Assembly (NCBI GenBank): GCA_026387805.1
Contig: JAPLKY010000036.1
Location: forward strand, 1-11,854
Source of the DNA: Candidatus Krumholzibacteriia bacterium
GTDB lineage: Bacteria; Krumholzibacteriota; Krumholzibacteriia; Krumholzibacteriales; Krumholzibacteriaceae
Length of the DNA: 11,854 nt
Direction: 5' to 3'
Notes under the pieces: generated by a model
Told to the model about the DNA's origin: nothing
Databases searched by the model: none
The model's input: only the letters and a program-made list of their open reading frames with translations
In this document: one piece after another, positions 1 through 5,439 of the stretch
How positions within the stretch are numbered: the stretch's first letter is position 1
Layout: every line of letters begins with the position of its first letter
Position numbers and translations under genes: made by a program

Positions 1-509
1 TCGCCGAACTGTCTCCCGGCATGATCAGCGATTTCGAAAATGGCGCCCTCGGCAGCCGTTTCGGTTCCGGTTGGCTGGAGTCGACCGACGCTATTATGGG
101 CGGAAAGTCCGTGGTCGAGCTCAAGATCGCGGCAGGCGGAGCGAACAACAGCCAGCATTGTCTGGCACTATCCGGCGAAGTCGTTGCCGGTGTCGCCTTC
201 GCCTGGAGCGGCATCATCATGTTCCCCGCCGGCAAACCGTTTGCGCCGGCCGATCTCTCGAGGGGAAAAGGCATCACTTTTTGGGCTCGGGGCGATGGGC
301 AGACGTACCAGATCCTGCTCTATACGAAGGAAACCGGCTACATGCCCTCTTCCAAATCGTTCGTCTGCGGCGCCGAGTGGCGGCAGTTCAGCTTCGCCTT
401 CGGCGATTTTCCGAATCTCGATAGCGCTCAGATCACGGCCATAGGGCTTACCGCCGGCCCGAAACCCGGCTCTTTCAGCTTCAGCCTCGACGGGATAGCG
501 CTTGAATAG
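1..509 (+). CDS. CIA30-domain protein, C-terminal part (5' end outside window)
   Basis: The frame is open from the window edge through an internal ATG at 21 to TAG at 507-509, so this is probably the C-terminal part of a longer protein. A start at 21 cannot be excluded, but the bases just before it show no ribosome site. The visible ~165 residues match the CIA30 beta-sandwich pattern (complex I intermediate-associated protein 30): an opening ISDFENG, then STDAIMGGKS, an LALSGEV strand, DLSRGKGITFWARGDG, a GAEWRQFSF strand and a closing FSFSLDGIAL. In bacteria this domain is often the tail of secreted or amidohydrolase-like enzymes and probably binds a ligand or partner; the partner domain is not visible. 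It converges with the next gene, leaving only 27 bases between stop codons. Domain call fairly sure; overall function unknown. Confidence 0.7.
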   Translation, partial: AELSPGMISDFENGALGSRFGSGWLESTDAIMGGKSVVELKIAAGGANNSQHCLALSGEVVAGVAFAWSGIIMFPAGKPFAPADLSRGKGITFWARGDGQTYQILLYTKETGYMPSSKSFVCGAEWRQFSFAFGDFPNLDSAQITAIGLTAGPKPGSFSFSLDGIALE

Positions 510-536
510 TCGTCTTGAAGGACATGGGCGTCCGGT

Positions 537-1100
537 TCATGAACCTTCCGGCACATCCGCCGGCGTCCGCATGACCCGCGCGATCACGAGGCCGGCGAGC
601 GTCCACGAGATGATATCATAGGCCGCGAGCAGCAGGGCCGATTTCGCGGGGTAGCCGCCGATACCGTACTTCGGAAGGTCGACGAATACGGCAATGAGAA
701 GGCCGATACCGGCAACGAAACAGACCTTCCGGGAGTAGCTCGAGAGAACGCGGAGCGAAGCCTTCGAGAGAAGCCAGGCCACAATGAGACACGAAACGAG
801 CGCGATGGCGGGATCAGCAAGAACCGCCTTGCCCGCCGCTTCGTGCCCGAATCCCGCGTACTGCAGCCCGAATACCGGCTCGCCGGGCGGGTATCCCGTC
901 CCGGGCACGACCTCAGGATTGACGATATACGCTCCCGGCGCGACGACGTTCGCCTTGAGAACCTCATACACGGCGCGCTCATTCGGAATCCGGTTCATTC
1001 TCACTTTGACGTTGAACCCGAGGATGGCACCCGCCACGAACGTCCATGCCATGAGCACAATTGCACCGAGAATCCCCGCGACCAGAACTCGTTGCAACAT
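537..1100 (-). CDS. Four-helix inner-membrane protein of unknown function
   Basis: 187 residues. The start at 1100 is chosen over an open frame reaching 1259 because AGGAGG sits 5-6 bases before it and the protein then begins directly with a hydrophobic helix. Likely membrane segments are residues 5-27, 95-113, 125-141 and 155-176. Between the first two is a ~65-residue soluble loop rich in Pro and Gly, with the pattern PNERAVYEVLKANVVAPGAYIVNPE. That loop resembles uncharacterised small membrane proteins carrying a similar acidic-x-x-V...G-x-Y motif, but I know no function for them. It is the last gene of the leftward cluster, 59 bases after the XRE gene, and probably shares its transcript. 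The reading frame is convincing; the role is not assigned. Confidence 0.75.
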   Translation of the reverse strand: MLQRVLVAGILGAIVLMAWTFVAGAILGFNVKVRMNRIPNERAVYEVLKANVVAPGAYIVNPEVVPGTGYPPGEPVFGLQYAGFGHEAAGKAVLADPAIALVSCLIVAWLLSKASLRVLSSYSRKVCFVAGIGLLIAVFVDLPKYGIGGYPAKSALLLAAYDIISWTLAGLVIARVMRTPADVPEGS

Positions 1101-1159
1101 GACATCCTCCTCTGGCAAAGACCATTCGCGCGGAGTCGCTACCGCTGCCCGCGCATCGC

Positions 1160-1411
1160 TCAGGCGATGAACTCCATCCCGTCGCGTATCGTCGGCCCAT
1201 CCTTGGGCGGCGGCTGATACTCGAGTATATCCCCCGGCTGGCAGTCGAGCTCCCGGCAAATCGCCTCGAGCGTCGAGAATCGTATCGCCCGGGCCTTCCC
1301 CTGCTTGAGGATCGAGAGGTTCGCGATCGTTACGCCTACGCGCTCGGCGAGTTCGGTGAGCCTCATCTTCCTCTTCACGAGCTGCATATCGAGATTCACT
1401 ATGATAGGCAT
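1160..1411 (-). CDS. Small XRE-family (YozG-like) DNA-binding regulator
   Basis: 83 residues, almost entirely one Cro/C1-type helix-turn-helix domain. Helices run through KRKMRLTELAERVGV (scaffold), TIANLSILKQGK (recognition) and RFSTLEAICRELDCQPGDILEY (closing helices); this last block is the signature of the YozG/HTH_26 group. The gene starts 7 bases after the DUF2975 stop, and its GAGG ribosome site overlaps that stop region, so the two are probably translated together. In many bacteria a DUF2975 membrane protein and such a minimal XRE protein are encoded side by side. The membrane partner is presumed to control the regulator, but the signal is not known. Autoregulation of the operon promoter near 3250 is plausible and untested. 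The family call is secure. Confidence 0.9.
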   Translation of the reverse strand: MPIIVNLDMQLVKRKMRLTELAERVGVTIANLSILKQGKARAIRFSTLEAICRELDCQPGDILEYQPPPKDGPTIRDGMEFIA

Positions 1412-1418
1412 AACGACC

Positions 1419-2069
1419 TCACACCGTCAATTCCTGCTCTTCCTGGAGCTTGTTGCCGAGGCGAAACACCTCGGATATCACGAGCACGACGAGACCGCCG
1501 GCGAGAAGCCCCCAGTTGAACGTCTCCCTGAGAAGCCAGAGCCACGGGGTCTCGGCGCCGCTCATCGTGATCTCGTTCTTGAAGAGAAGGAACGTTCCCA
1601 TCTGCATGACGAACTTGAAAATCGCGCCCCCGGCCATCGCGTATCCGACGATGCGGAGTCGCCCCGCGTTCTCGCGGGCGAACGGCTTCCGCTGGCTCAC
1701 GTCCTCGAAGATGTTCACCATCTGCACGACGCCGACGAAGAAAAGCGCGCACAGAACGAGGATCCTGAAGAATATGACGAGCACAAGCGTCTTCGACATA
1801 TTCAGGTACGAGAACTCTCCATAGAGCTTATGGAGCCTGAACTTGATCTCGCCGTTCTCCGATTGCCATACGTTACCGTCGAGATCGCGCGCGATCGCGG
1901 GCAGCTCGTACATCTCGGTCGCCACGACCTTGCTGAGATCGTCGGCGTTCGACATCATGTAGATGAACGACCCGACCGAAGAGAGGATCACGAGCAGGGA
2001 GGCCCCGAAGGCGATATAGATCACCACCTTGGCCAGCACCGTAAGCGAAGATAGATTCGAGACTCTCAT
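1419..2069 (-). CDS. DUF2975 integral membrane protein
   Basis: 216 residues with four predicted membrane segments: about 12-38, 93-118, 140-163 and 184-203. A ~55-residue extracytoplasmic stretch lies between the first two. The DUF2975 hallmarks are present: QRKPFARENAGRLRIVGY (residues 126-143) before the third helix, and a C-terminal GGLVVLVISEVFRLG followed by an acidic-glutamine tail. AGGAGGTCGAT directly before the ATG fixes the start. It lies 12 bases after the hydrolase gene and 7 bases before the XRE gene, indicating one transcript. Known members pair with a YozG-type XRE regulator; the membrane protein is presumed to sense something at the envelope and restrain or release the regulator, but the mechanism is not established. 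The family call is secure. Confidence 0.9.
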   Translation of the reverse strand: MRVSNLSSLTVLAKVVIYIAFGASLLVILSSVGSFIYMMSNADDLSKVVATEMYELPAIARDLDGNVWQSENGEIKFRLHKLYGEFSYLNMSKTLVLVIFFRILVLCALFFVGVVQMVNIFEDVSQRKPFARENAGRLRIVGYAMAGGAIFKFVMQMGTFLLFKNEITMSGAETPWLWLLRETFNWGLLAGGLVVLVISEVFRLGNKLQEEQELTV

Positions 2070-2081
2070 ATCGACCTCCTG

Positions 2082-3176
2082 TTATTGACCGCACTTGAGC
2101 ATCGCAGGGAACTGCGCAAGATATTCCTGCATTTCATCGGTCACTCCCATCATGAAATTGTTCTCGTGATAGCGGGCGAAGGTGCGCTTCACTGTGCCCC
2201 GGTTGAGCTCGGTAGTGTAGCTCTCGAAGCGCCCGGTGATGTCGCCCTTCGCGGGAGCCTCGATATCGAACACGAGCGCAGGCGCCGCACAGCTGAAATC
2301 GAATCCATCGAGATCGACGATCCGCACGTCCCCGTTCCCCACCGACTTGAAATGAATCCTCAGCCGCTTCAGGTCGTACACGGCGCTCCAGACCGTCCCC
2401 TTCCCCTGCGCCACAGCGTCGAGCATCTTGAACGCGCAATCTACTTCCTTGCCGCGGCGGACGACGCCGCGGTCTTCGATCATCGAGGCGAGCGTGGCGA
2501 ACCGGTCGAGCGACTCCCAGGTGCTCTTGATCTCCTTCGACCCTCCGAAGCCCTTGTGGCCTCTCAGATACTCCATCGACTCGTCGTACGTATTGTTGGC
2601 CAGCGCCGGCACGGCGAGATCCGCGCCCCGGTGCACGACCGTCCGCCCGTCGACGAACTCGATCGTCGCCGCGTCTCCCGCGCGGTCCGCAACGAAGAAG
2701 TGAATGGGAGGGCTCGCCTGAATGATACGTATGATCCCGTCCGTCGCGATCACCTCGTCGACGGTCGCGCAGTTGTCGAGCTGGTACTGGATCCACGGGA
2801 GCTCCGCGATGGGGGCGCGCTCGTCGGGAACCGGGAACGTGCTCGAATCGAGCCACATGTTCTCCACGACGAGCCCCGCCTCATTCATGCCGCCGTACGG
2901 ATACTCCTTGCTCACCTGGTTGAAGGTGATGCTGCCGTACTTCGATATCCACCGGGCCGGCTTCGGCGAGTTCGGAATGAGGGCCTGCTTGGCGACGCCG
3001 CTCTGGTTCGTCATGACGTATCCGCCGTCGAGGAAGAAATCGAAATTCCTGCCGAAAAGGAGCTGCGTGCCGTTGCGCATCAGGAAGCTCGAGCAGGCAT
3101 CCGCGGCTGGCGTCCCCAAAAAGAGCAGGCTCGAAACGAGCGCCGCTCCGAGTGCAAGAACCCTTATTCTTTTCAT
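2082..3176 (-). CDS. Secreted Ntn hydrolase, choloylglycine hydrolase / penicillin V acylase family
   Basis: 364 residues. Residues 1-27 are a Sec signal ending in ADA, followed directly by Cys28. There is no lipobox Leu at -3, so signal peptidase I cleavage would expose Cys28 as the N-terminal nucleophile this family (PF02275, linear amide C-N hydrolases) needs. Supporting motifs are CSSFLMRNG, GRNFDF (42-47, giving the Arg and Asp next to the nucleophile), YGGMNEAGL (94-102), the Asn-containing ANNTYD (193-198) and the late strand VYDLKRLRIHF. The length is normal. The reaction is hydrolysis of a non-peptide amide; bile-salt-like, penicillin V, N-acyl homoserine lactone or other N-acyl amides are all possible, and sequence alone does not decide. 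AGGAGG 7-8 bases upstream sets the start. It is first in the operon and is transcribed from the promoter at 3253-3225. Confidence 0.88.
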   Translation of the reverse strand: MKRIRVLALGAALVSSLLFLGTPAADACSSFLMRNGTQLLFGRNFDFFLDGGYVMTNQSGVAKQALIPNSPKPARWISKYGSITFNQVSKEYPYGGMNEAGLVVENMWLDSSTFPVPDERAPIAELPWIQYQLDNCATVDEVIATDGIIRIIQASPPIHFFVADRAGDAATIEFVDGRTVVHRGADLAVPALANNTYDESMEYLRGHKGFGGSKEIKSTWESLDRFATLASMIEDRGVVRRGKEVDCAFKMLDAVAQGKGTVWSAVYDLKRLRIHFKSVGNGDVRIVDLDGFDFSCAAPALVFDIEAPAKGDITGRFESYTTELNRGTVKRTFARYHENNFMMGVTDEMQEYLAQFPAMLKCGQ

Positions 3177-3217
3177 TTCTCAATCCTCCTGGATAGAGCA
3201 GTCGTTCTCGACATCCA

Positions 3218-3253
3218 CAGGAGGATCATATTCGCCATTTCATCGATTGTCAA
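3218..3253 (-). promoter_or_regulatory. Near-consensus sigma-70 promoter for the hydrolase/DUF2975/XRE operon
   Basis: On the minus strand a perfect TTGACA (3253-3248) is followed by a 17-base spacer and TATGAT (3230-3225), placing transcription start near 3218 and giving a ~42-base leader before the ATG. The ~20 bases upstream of the -35 (3254-3275) are nearly all A/T, against the GC-rich surroundings, and may act as an UP element. They also contain short inverted repeats (ATTC-GAT-GAAT at about 3269-3279) that could be an operator. No terminator is visible in the leader. Confidence 0.8.
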
Positions 3254-3315
3254 GCATTATTTATTGATATTCGATGAATAATAGCCGATTAACGATGCTT
3301 TTATGAATCCTGCAA

Positions 3316-3498
3316 TTAGAAGGATCTTCCGAGCTCGTAGGCCCTTTCGAGGTTCGCCCGCCTGAACGTGTCGTCCTTCGGCATCATTCCGCCGAGGATC
3401 TCCATGCGGGCTTCTTTCACGCCGACGCCGAGCAGCCTGTCGTTCAGCATGACGCAGCGCATGGCCTCGGCGATGCCGGTCTCCTCGTAGACGTGCAT
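3316..3498 (-). CDS. Unidentified 60-codon frame; small gene or C-terminal remnant
   Basis: The frame runs ATG to TAA, beginning MHVYEETGIAEAMRC and ending ERAYELGRSF. Codon choice is like the real neighbours (mostly G/C third bases), and the residue mix looks like a folded alpha/beta C-terminus rather than a chance frame. No good ribosome site precedes the ATG. The frame stays open back to the stop of the upstream GyrI-like gene at 3562, with 21 Gly/Arg-rich codons in between that look non-coding. It ends where the AT-rich promoter region begins. It may be the tail of a deleted gene or a genuine small protein translated from the GyrI-like transcript. I do not recognise the family. Confidence 0.4.
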   Translation of the reverse strand: MHVYEETGIAEAMRCVMLNDRLLGVGVKEARMEILGGMMPKDDTFRRANLERAYELGRSF

Positions 3499-3561
3499 GT
3501 GCCGCCCGCGCTCGCCTCGACCGCCTGCGCCCCACCCGGCGCTTTTCTCCCGGGGCGTCCG

Positions 3562-4185
3562 CTATTTCACCTTCGCGTCCTTCGCCGGGGGCGCCTTCTG
3601 GACCGGCACGATGATCTCGACGCTGCCGAAGAGCACGCCCTTTTCGTCCGGCGACGGAGTGTTGAGGAATACCTCCATCATCGGGCCCGACGGCTGATAG
3701 CCGTTCTCGCCGATCCATTTGTAGATGCGGCCATAGGCGTTTCCCATCTCCTCGCCGCCGAACACGCCCCGGTATTTGAGCGAGGCCATTGTCGTGAAGT
3801 CCCACTTCTTGATCGCGAGCGGAGGCTTGGGCGCGTTGCCGGGCGGCAGCGTGAAGCCCACGTCCCATTTGAGCTGCTCGACCGGAGTGTTCGCGGGGCT
3901 GTTCCAGTAGATCCCGAAGGGCATGCCGCCATAGATCCCCTGGTTCATGGCCTCCTGGTAGAGCTTCCCGAAAGCCGCCTCGTGCTGATCGTAGCTCCCG
4001 GTCATCTCGAGAGCGCAGTACGCGAAGGCCGTGTCCGTCTTGAGCTCGACCTGGGGTACAACCTCTCCCCTGCCGGTCGTGTCCGCCTGGGCAACCGGGA
4101 CCGAGCACTCGTTCTGCGCCGGTGAAGCGGCCGCGACGATCGCCGCGACCACGAGCGTTAGGAAAATGCAGTAGAGCTTCTTCAT
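3562..4185 (-). CDS. Exported GyrI-like (effector-binding domain) protein
   Basis: 207 residues. The first ~23 form a Sec signal (MKK, then a long Leu/Val/Ala core ending in AAASPA), so the protein is probably periplasmic. Residues 47-196 resemble the GyrI-like / AraC effector-binding fold (PF06445): VELKTDTAFAYCALEMTGSYDQ, then a helix AFGKLYQEAMNQG, then GGMPFGIYWNSP, the second half IKKWDFTTMASLKYRGVFG, the helix GNAYGRIYKWIGENGYQ, and SGPMMEVFLNTP with a final strand. There is no DNA-binding domain; stand-alone members bind small hydrophobic or cationic molecules. The C-terminus is Lys/Pro/Ala-rich. GGAGGAG just before the ATG supports the start. It is transcribed away from the tryptophan module across the shared 320-base control region. 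Ligand unknown. Confidence 0.75.
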   Translation of the reverse strand: MKKLYCIFLTLVVAAIVAAASPAQNECSVPVAQADTTGRGEVVPQVELKTDTAFAYCALEMTGSYDQHEAAFGKLYQEAMNQGIYGGMPFGIYWNSPANTPVEQLKWDVGFTLPPGNAPKPPLAIKKWDFTTMASLKYRGVFGGEEMGNAYGRIYKWIGENGYQPSGPMMEVFLNTPSPDEKGVLFGSVEIIVPVQKAPPAKDAKVK

Positions 4186-4219
4186 CGTCTCCTCCTTCTG
4201 ATTCTGAACTCAAAGTACA

Positions 4220-4248
4220 TTGGTAGCAGACAAATTGATACGACTCAA
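4220..4248 (-). promoter_or_regulatory. Possible promoter of the GyrI-like gene
   Basis: On the minus strand TTGAGT (4248-4243), a 17-base spacer and TACCAA (4225-4220), preceded by TGC as an extended -10, would start transcription near 4213, about 28 bases before the ATG. The -10 match is weak. It is the best candidate I find between the gene and the divergent promoter. Confidence 0.35.
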
Positions 4249-4262
4249 GAGCAAAAAGCCGA

Positions 4263-4286
4263 TTGAGAGCCTATTTGAGAGCCTAT
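4263..4286 (+). repeat. Perfect 12-bp tandem direct repeat between divergent promoters
   Basis: TTGAGAGCCTAT occurs twice without a gap (4263-4274 and 4275-4286) and is followed by TTTA. The copies lie on nearly the same helix face, about 44-67 bases upstream of the predicted start of the tryptophan leader and a similar distance behind the opposite promoter. That position suits a regulator binding site shared by both directions. No known operator is recognised, and a chance slippage duplication is also possible. Confidence 0.6.
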
Positions 4287-4293
4287 TTACCGC

Positions 4294-4323
4294 TTGAAAA
4301 TGCCGCTTGAATCGTGCTACACT
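4294..4323 (+). promoter_or_regulatory. Extended -10 promoter of the tryptophan leader
   Basis: TTGAAA (4294-4299), an 18-base spacer and TACACT (4318-4323) with TGC immediately before it (extended -10). The predicted start is 4329-4330, which is the first base or so of the leader-peptide ATG. Its placement relative to the leader and attenuator makes it the likely promoter of the downstream pair. Confidence 0.65.
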
Positions 4324-4328
4324 TATGG

Positions 4329-4379
4329 ATGATGATTACGTTGCTAAGCATAAACAACTGGTGGTGCACCTGCACATAG
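4329..4379 (+). CDS. trpL: Tryptophan leader peptide (MMITLLSINNWWCTCT)
   Basis: A 16-codon frame with two adjacent TGG codons (4359-4364) and a TAG stop at 4377-4379, lying between a promoter and an intrinsic terminator upstream of a tryptophan synthase gene. This is the classical layout of a ribosome-mediated trp attenuator. There is no ribosome site. The predicted transcript starts on or beside the first of two tandem ATGs (4329, 4332), so translation is probably leaderless, as described for trpL of Sinorhizobium meliloti. The second Trp codon touches the 5' arm of the first RNA stem (4363-4371), and the stop lies next to segment 2, so ribosome position can choose between structures. The peptide itself is presumably only a sensor of charged tRNA-Trp. 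Confidence 0.8.
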   Translation: MMITLLSINNWWCTCT

Positions 4380-4447
4380 GTGTGCCCTGCTCGAAATAGG
4401 ACGCAGGGAACACTGTGGCGTTTCCTGCGTCCCGACCCGCATTATCG

Positions 4448-4478
4448 AGGGATCACGAAACGTCGTGATCTCTTTTTT
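4448..4478 (+). terminator. Intrinsic terminator of the attenuator
   Basis: GATCACGA (4451-4458), loop AACG, TCGTGATC (4463-4470), extendable by three outer pairs to 4448/4473, followed by six T (4473-4478). It lies 28 bases before the first structural gene and downstream of the Trp-rich leader, so it is conditional rather than the end of an operon. Confidence 0.88.
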
Positions 4479-4490
4479 ATTGTCCCGCAA

Positions 4491-4496
4491 AGGAGG
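4491..4496 (+). promoter_or_regulatory. Ribosome binding site deciding the start of the SerK-like gene
   Basis: AGGAGG lies 10 bases before the ATG at 4507. The same frame is open back to a GTG at 4465, but that codon is inside the terminator stem and has no ribosome site, so 4507 is chosen. Confidence 0.75.
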
Positions 4497-4506
4497 CGAG
4501 ACCCCT

Positions 4507-5376
4507 ATGGAAGAGTTTGGAGCGGAACATCTGGCTTTGGAAGTCGGAAAGCTCCCCAAGCTGATGCTCATCGGCGTCGACGCCCTTCTTCTCCATGAAG
4601 AGGCGGACAATCGGCGCGGCGCGGCGATCCGCGCGCGGATCGAAGCCGACGGGTTCATCAGACACCCGCTCATGGCGGCAAAGGATCATGGGGAGGTCTC
4701 CCATCTGCTGCTCGACGGCGTGAACCGGTATGAAGCGCTGAGAAAGCTCGGGTGCCGTTTCGTGCCGATCCAGGAGGTGAACCTCGACGACAAGGCGCTC
4801 GGCCTCTCCACGTGGCACCATGAGCTCGAAGGGCTCGCGCCGGAGGACGTCGTCAACATTCTCTCCTCCTCCATGCGCGTCGTCGCCTTCGAGGGCGGAT
4901 TCACGCAGGCGGGGGACTTCATCCCCCATTACGAGAAAGACTGGGGCTGCGTCGTCGTGCTGCCTGACCGCAGGTGCCTCGCCGTCATCGTCGATGGAAC
5001 GACGCAGCAGCGGGTGGAGGCGATTCGTCGCATCGCGCGGCACCTGAGCCCCACCGGGGCGATGGACCGGGTGAGCTACACGAACCTGAACGATCTCGTC
5101 GCGAACTATCCGAGATTCTCGGCCCTCATCTGCTACCCGCCGTTCTCCAAATCGGACGTTCTCCACATGGCGGTCGAGAAGGTTCTCTTCCCGAGCGGCG
5201 TCACGCGCTTCAGCGTTCCGAAGAGAATGCTCTCGTTCGGCATTCCCCTCCCCCTCCTGCGGAGCGAAGGAAGCCTCGAAGAGGCCCGGGGGGCGCTCCA
5301 CGAGATGATCGTGGACAAGATTCGAAAGCGACGGATCAGATTCTACGAAGAGCCGACGTTTCATTTCGACGATTGA
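4507..5376 (+). CDS. ParB-superfamily SbnI/SerK-like protein, putative free-serine kinase
   Basis: 289 residues, soluble, no signal. The N-terminal half has the ParB/Srx-like layout seen in SbnI and SerK: a VDALLLHEE segment (residues 24-32, with the Glu where SerK has its catalytic Glu30), NRRGAAIRARIEADGFIRHPL, then LLLDGVNRYEALRKLGCRFVPIQEV (68-91), whose Asp70 matches SerK Asp69 in the DGHHR motif; here the motif reads DGVNR. STWHHE follows at 101-106. The C-terminal part has GVTRFSVPKRMLSFGIPLPLL (231-251) and a final YEEPTF, also like SbnI/SerK. Those enzymes phosphorylate free L-serine to O-phospho-L-serine. The gene lies between the Trp attenuator and trpB2, 63 bases apart, which supports phosphoserine supply to TrpB2. 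A ParB-like DNA or CTP/ATP-binding regulator is the alternative. Fold likely; kinase activity inferred. Confidence 0.65.
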   Translation: MEEFGAEHLALEVGKLPKLMLIGVDALLLHEEADNRRGAAIRARIEADGFIRHPLMAAKDHGEVSHLLLDGVNRYEALRKLGCRFVPIQEVNLDDKALGLSTWHHELEGLAPEDVVNILSSSMRVVAFEGGFTQAGDFIPHYEKDWGCVVVLPDRRCLAVIVDGTTQQRVEAIRRIARHLSPTGAMDRVSYTNLNDLVANYPRFSALICYPPFSKSDVLHMAVEKVLFPSGVTRFSVPKRMLSFGIPLPLLRSEGSLEEARGALHEMIVDKIRKRRIRFYEEPTFHFDD

Positions 5377-5380
5377 AACA

Positions 5381-5406
5381 CCGGCGGATAGCGGCTGAGC
5401 CGCCGG
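5381..5406 (+). other. GC-rich hairpin between the SerK-like gene and trpB2
   Basis: CCGGCGG (5381-5387) and CCGCCGG (5400-5406) can pair, with an inner GCGGC-tga-GCCGC alternative. No T-run follows, so it is not a terminator. It may stabilise the upstream message or tune the trpB2 ribosome site. A 9-bp direct repeat GCCGGCGAG (5402-5410, 5415-5423) overlaps it. Confidence 0.4.
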
Positions 5407-5439
5407 CGAGGGATGCCGGCGAGAAAGGAGGTACGCGCG

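Larger units (their letters stand above)
4329..4480 (+). promoter_or_regulatory. Tryptophan attenuator with six-segment switching RNA
   Basis: Five alternative pairings can be drawn. 1:2 is 4363-4371 with 4378-4386 (9 bp, two G-U). 2:3 is 4380-4390 with 4403-4413 (10 of 11 paired). 3:4 is 4399-4411 with 4420-4432 (13 bp, one G-U). 4:5 is 4417-4424 with 4457-4464 (8 bp, one G-U). 5:6 is the terminator, 4451-4458 with 4463-4470. Each pairing excludes the next. A ribosome stalled on the Trp codons covers segment 1, so 2:3 forms, segment 4 is free, 4:5 forms and the terminator is broken. A ribosome at the leader stop covers segment 2, so 3:4 and then 5:6 form and transcription ends. Segment coordinates are read from the sequence; folding energies were not computed. 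Confidence 0.75.

Noticed and set aside
534..545. Perfect 12-bp palindrome GGTTCATGAACC between convergent genes
   Set aside because: Too short for a terminator, no T-run, and it partly codes for the end of the membrane-protein gene. Probably chance.
2085..3281. 398-codon plus-strand open frame opposite the Ntn hydrolase
   Set aside because: Antisense shadow; the minus-strand gene has signal peptide, catalytic motifs and promoter.
3257..4213. 318-codon minus-strand frame overlapping the GyrI-like gene
   Set aside because: Charged low-complexity translation without domain features; the other frame has a signal peptide and domain pattern.
4325..4399. Overlapping 24-codon frame starting at the ATG at 4325
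   Set aside because: It has no ribosome site and no Trp codons, and it lies upstream of the predicted transcript start. The +1 frame from 4329 carries the tandem Trp codons and fits the RNA switch.
4321..4480. T-box or metabolite riboswitch upstream of the SerK-like gene
   Set aside because: No T-box core sequence or specifier stem is visible and the leader is short. The tandem Trp codons, stop position and alternative stems explain it as a ribosome-mediated attenuator.
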